Shown here: one piece after another, positions 62,941-64,000 of the stretch
How the letters are laid out: each line of letters begins with the position of its first letter
Position numbering within the stretch: position 1 is the stretch's first letter
Assembly: GCA_003612585.1 (NCBI GenBank)
Contig: RAZH01000003.1
Span: forward strand, 288,968-352,967
Origin: a bacterium 1XD42-54
GTDB taxonomy: Bacteria; Bacillota; Clostridia; Lachnospirales; Lachnospiraceae
DNA: 64,000 bases
Reading direction: 5' to 3'
Translations under genes and position numbers: made by a program
The notes under the pieces: generated by a model
Database searches by the model: none
Told to the model about the DNA's origin: nothing
Seen by the model: the letters and a program-made list of their open reading frames with translations, nothing else

Positions 62941-63912
62941 TCAGGCTCGCTTTAAAAAAGTCCGCAGTTTCTCTTTGCATGGCAGCCCGTCGTTATCTCC
63001 CGGACTGGAGATTATAATTGCTCCCATTGCATTGCCTCTGCGCACAGCTTCCTCCAAAGAGGTGCCTTCCAGAATCCCACTGATCACACCAGCAGCAAAC
63101 GCATCCCCTGCACCTACCGTATCCACGATATCGTCTGTATGAAATCCACGGATTGTCCTGTAATTTTCCGGTTCAAGCAGACATGCACCTGCTGCTCCAA
63201 GCTTGATGATCACTGTTTTCACGCCCCTGTCAAAATAAAACTGCGCAATCTTCCCGATCTCCTGCTCTCCTGTCAGTATTTTGGCCTCTCCAAGTCCTGG
63301 CATAACAATATCACTTTGAAATGCAAAGCCATTGACCGTTTCGATCATCTCTGCCTCCGTTCTCCAAAGCGCTGGTCTGAGATTTGGATCAAAAGTAATC
63401 CGCATCCCTTTTTTCTTTGCAAGATGCACCGCCTCCTGCAAAGCTTCCCGCATGGATGCGGAGACTCCTGCCGAAATTCCTGTGATATGTAAAATTTTGC
63501 CTTCCTCAAATCCGGTTCTGACATCTACACAATGATAAGTGGAAGCCGCGGAATCCTTTCTGTAATAAAAAATGTCCGGGTCCCCTTCCTCCACCCGTGC
63601 TTTCAGATAAGAACCGGTCAGGCGTGTCTCATCCCATAAAATATGTCCGGTCCCGACACCTTCTCTGTTTAAAAAATCAAAAATCATTTGACCATACGGA
63701 TCTCTTCCGAGCTTAGTAAGATAACTGACTTTATGACCAAGCCTGGCCAAACCTACGGCAACATTCAATTCAGCTCCCGCAGCCGCGCGCCTGTATCGTT
63801 TCGCACTTCTGAGATCTCCCAGTTCTTCTGCAATGTATACAGCCATCGGTTCTCCAAGTGTTATCACCTCTGTACTGTACTTTTTTTCTTTTGTCATGCC
63901 GGATTTTTCCAT
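62941..63912 (-). CDS. PfkB-family sugar kinase (KdgK-like)
   Basis: The protein has 323 residues. Both PfkB signatures are seen: AGAELNVAVGLARLGHKVSYL near residue 45 and DTVGAGDAFAAGVISG with the catalytic Asp near the C-terminus, plus FDPNLRPALW typical of 2-keto-3-deoxygluconate and related kinases. It phosphorylates a sugar acid or fructose with ATP. AGAGGTG precedes ATG 63912. A gene that ends two bases upstream is probably in the same operon. The substrate is unproven. Confidence 0.85.
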   Translation of the reverse strand: MEKSGMTKEKKYSTEVITLGEPMAVYIAEELGDLRSAKRYRRAAAGAELNVAVGLARLGHKVSYLTKLGRDPYGQMIFDFLNREGVGTGHILWDETRLTGSYLKARVEEGDPDIFYYRKDSAASTYHCVDVRTGFEEGKILHITGISAGVSASMREALQEAVHLAKKKGMRITFDPNLRPALWRTEAEMIETVNGFAFQSDIVMPGLGEAKILTGEQEIGKIAQFYFDRGVKTVIIKLGAAGACLLEPENYRTIRGFHTDDIVDTVGAGDAFAAGVISGILEGTSLEEAVRRGNAMGAIIISSPGDNDGLPCKEKLRTFLKRA

Positions 63913-63914
63913 CT

Positions 63915-64000
63915 CATTTACACCTCTTGCCGTGCCCTTCCTTCACTTTGTATCTTTCGTATTTCTTCAGAAACAATGGACTTACCCTCTCGGCCAACGC
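63915..64000 (-). CDS. C-terminal end of a protein cut by the window edge
   Basis: The minus-strand frame reads LAERVSPLFLKKYERYK near its end and stops with TGA at 63915, two bases before the kinase start. The charged, helical tail with no internal stop looks coding. The family cannot be told from 28 residues, but such endings occur in sugar kinases and other cytoplasmic enzymes. Confidence 0.5.

Noticed and set aside
1-64000. CRISPR arrays, tRNA/rRNA genes, insertion sequences, prophage or integrase
   Set aside because: Searched by eye on both strands; no regularly spaced repeats, no tRNA-like clover sequence, and no transposase or integrase frame were found.

Overview
The window looks like chromosome from an anaerobic gut-type Firmicute, most likely a Lachnospiraceae-like Clostridium relative. 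The reasons are moderate GC, strong AGGAGG-type ribosome sites, sigma-A promoters of TTGACA-17-TATAAT form, many RbsABC-type and LacI/ROK sugar-style uptake operons, a YesMN two-component pair, an FMN riboswitch and a preQ1-like element. No rRNA, tRNA, CRISPR, IS element or prophage was seen. Most genes lie on the minus strand.

Layout. 1-8140: a LacI regulator with paired operators facing a leftward promoter that leaves the window, two GNAT acetyltransferases, a TetR/flavodoxin divergent pair, a broken membrane glycerophosphodiesterase, a secreted Fn3-NlpC/P60-like protein and an unknown protein. 8118-15742: a LacI-controlled operon of substrate-binding protein, RbsA-type ATPase, RbsC-type permease, M20 deacylase and an M24-fold hydrolase. 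15912-25979: a second, ROK-linked operon of M81 (MlrC-like) protein, RbsA, RbsC, zinc alcohol dehydrogenase, Gfo/Idh dehydrogenase, RbsB and a paralogous M24-fold protein. In both M24-fold proteins two of the usual metal ligands are missing, as in creatinase.

26014-37747: a resistance/efflux block made of an FtsX-type ABC exporter with its two-component system, a MATE pump behind an AraC-GNAT fusion regulator, queT-queF-queC behind a preQ1-like riboswitch, and an MFS exporter with its TetR. The promoter of the TetR gene and that of the two-component system, 6 kb apart, carry the same pair of operators at the same spacing, which suggests one regulon. 37772-41763: ribD-ribE-ribBA-ribH behind an FMN riboswitch with a distant terminator. 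41782-43817: an orphan TrpX-like binding protein and a TipA-like MerR regulator.

43843-50856: the most unusual part. A NifH-like Fe protein, two nitrogenase component-1-like subunits and a FecBCD-type ABC importer form one tightly overlapping operon with a DtxR-like box in its leader. yaaA follows. Neither component-1 protein shows the FeMo-cofactor cysteine and no nif assembly genes are present, so this is a nitrogenase-like reductase of unknown substrate, probably tied to an imported metal chelate or tetrapyrrole.

50924-64000: a secreted unknown, then a fructan/sucrose locus with two GH32 enzymes and a CUT1 ABC importer split over divergent transcripts, a YesMN-type two-component system, an aminotransferase, a PfkB sugar kinase and the tail of one more gene.
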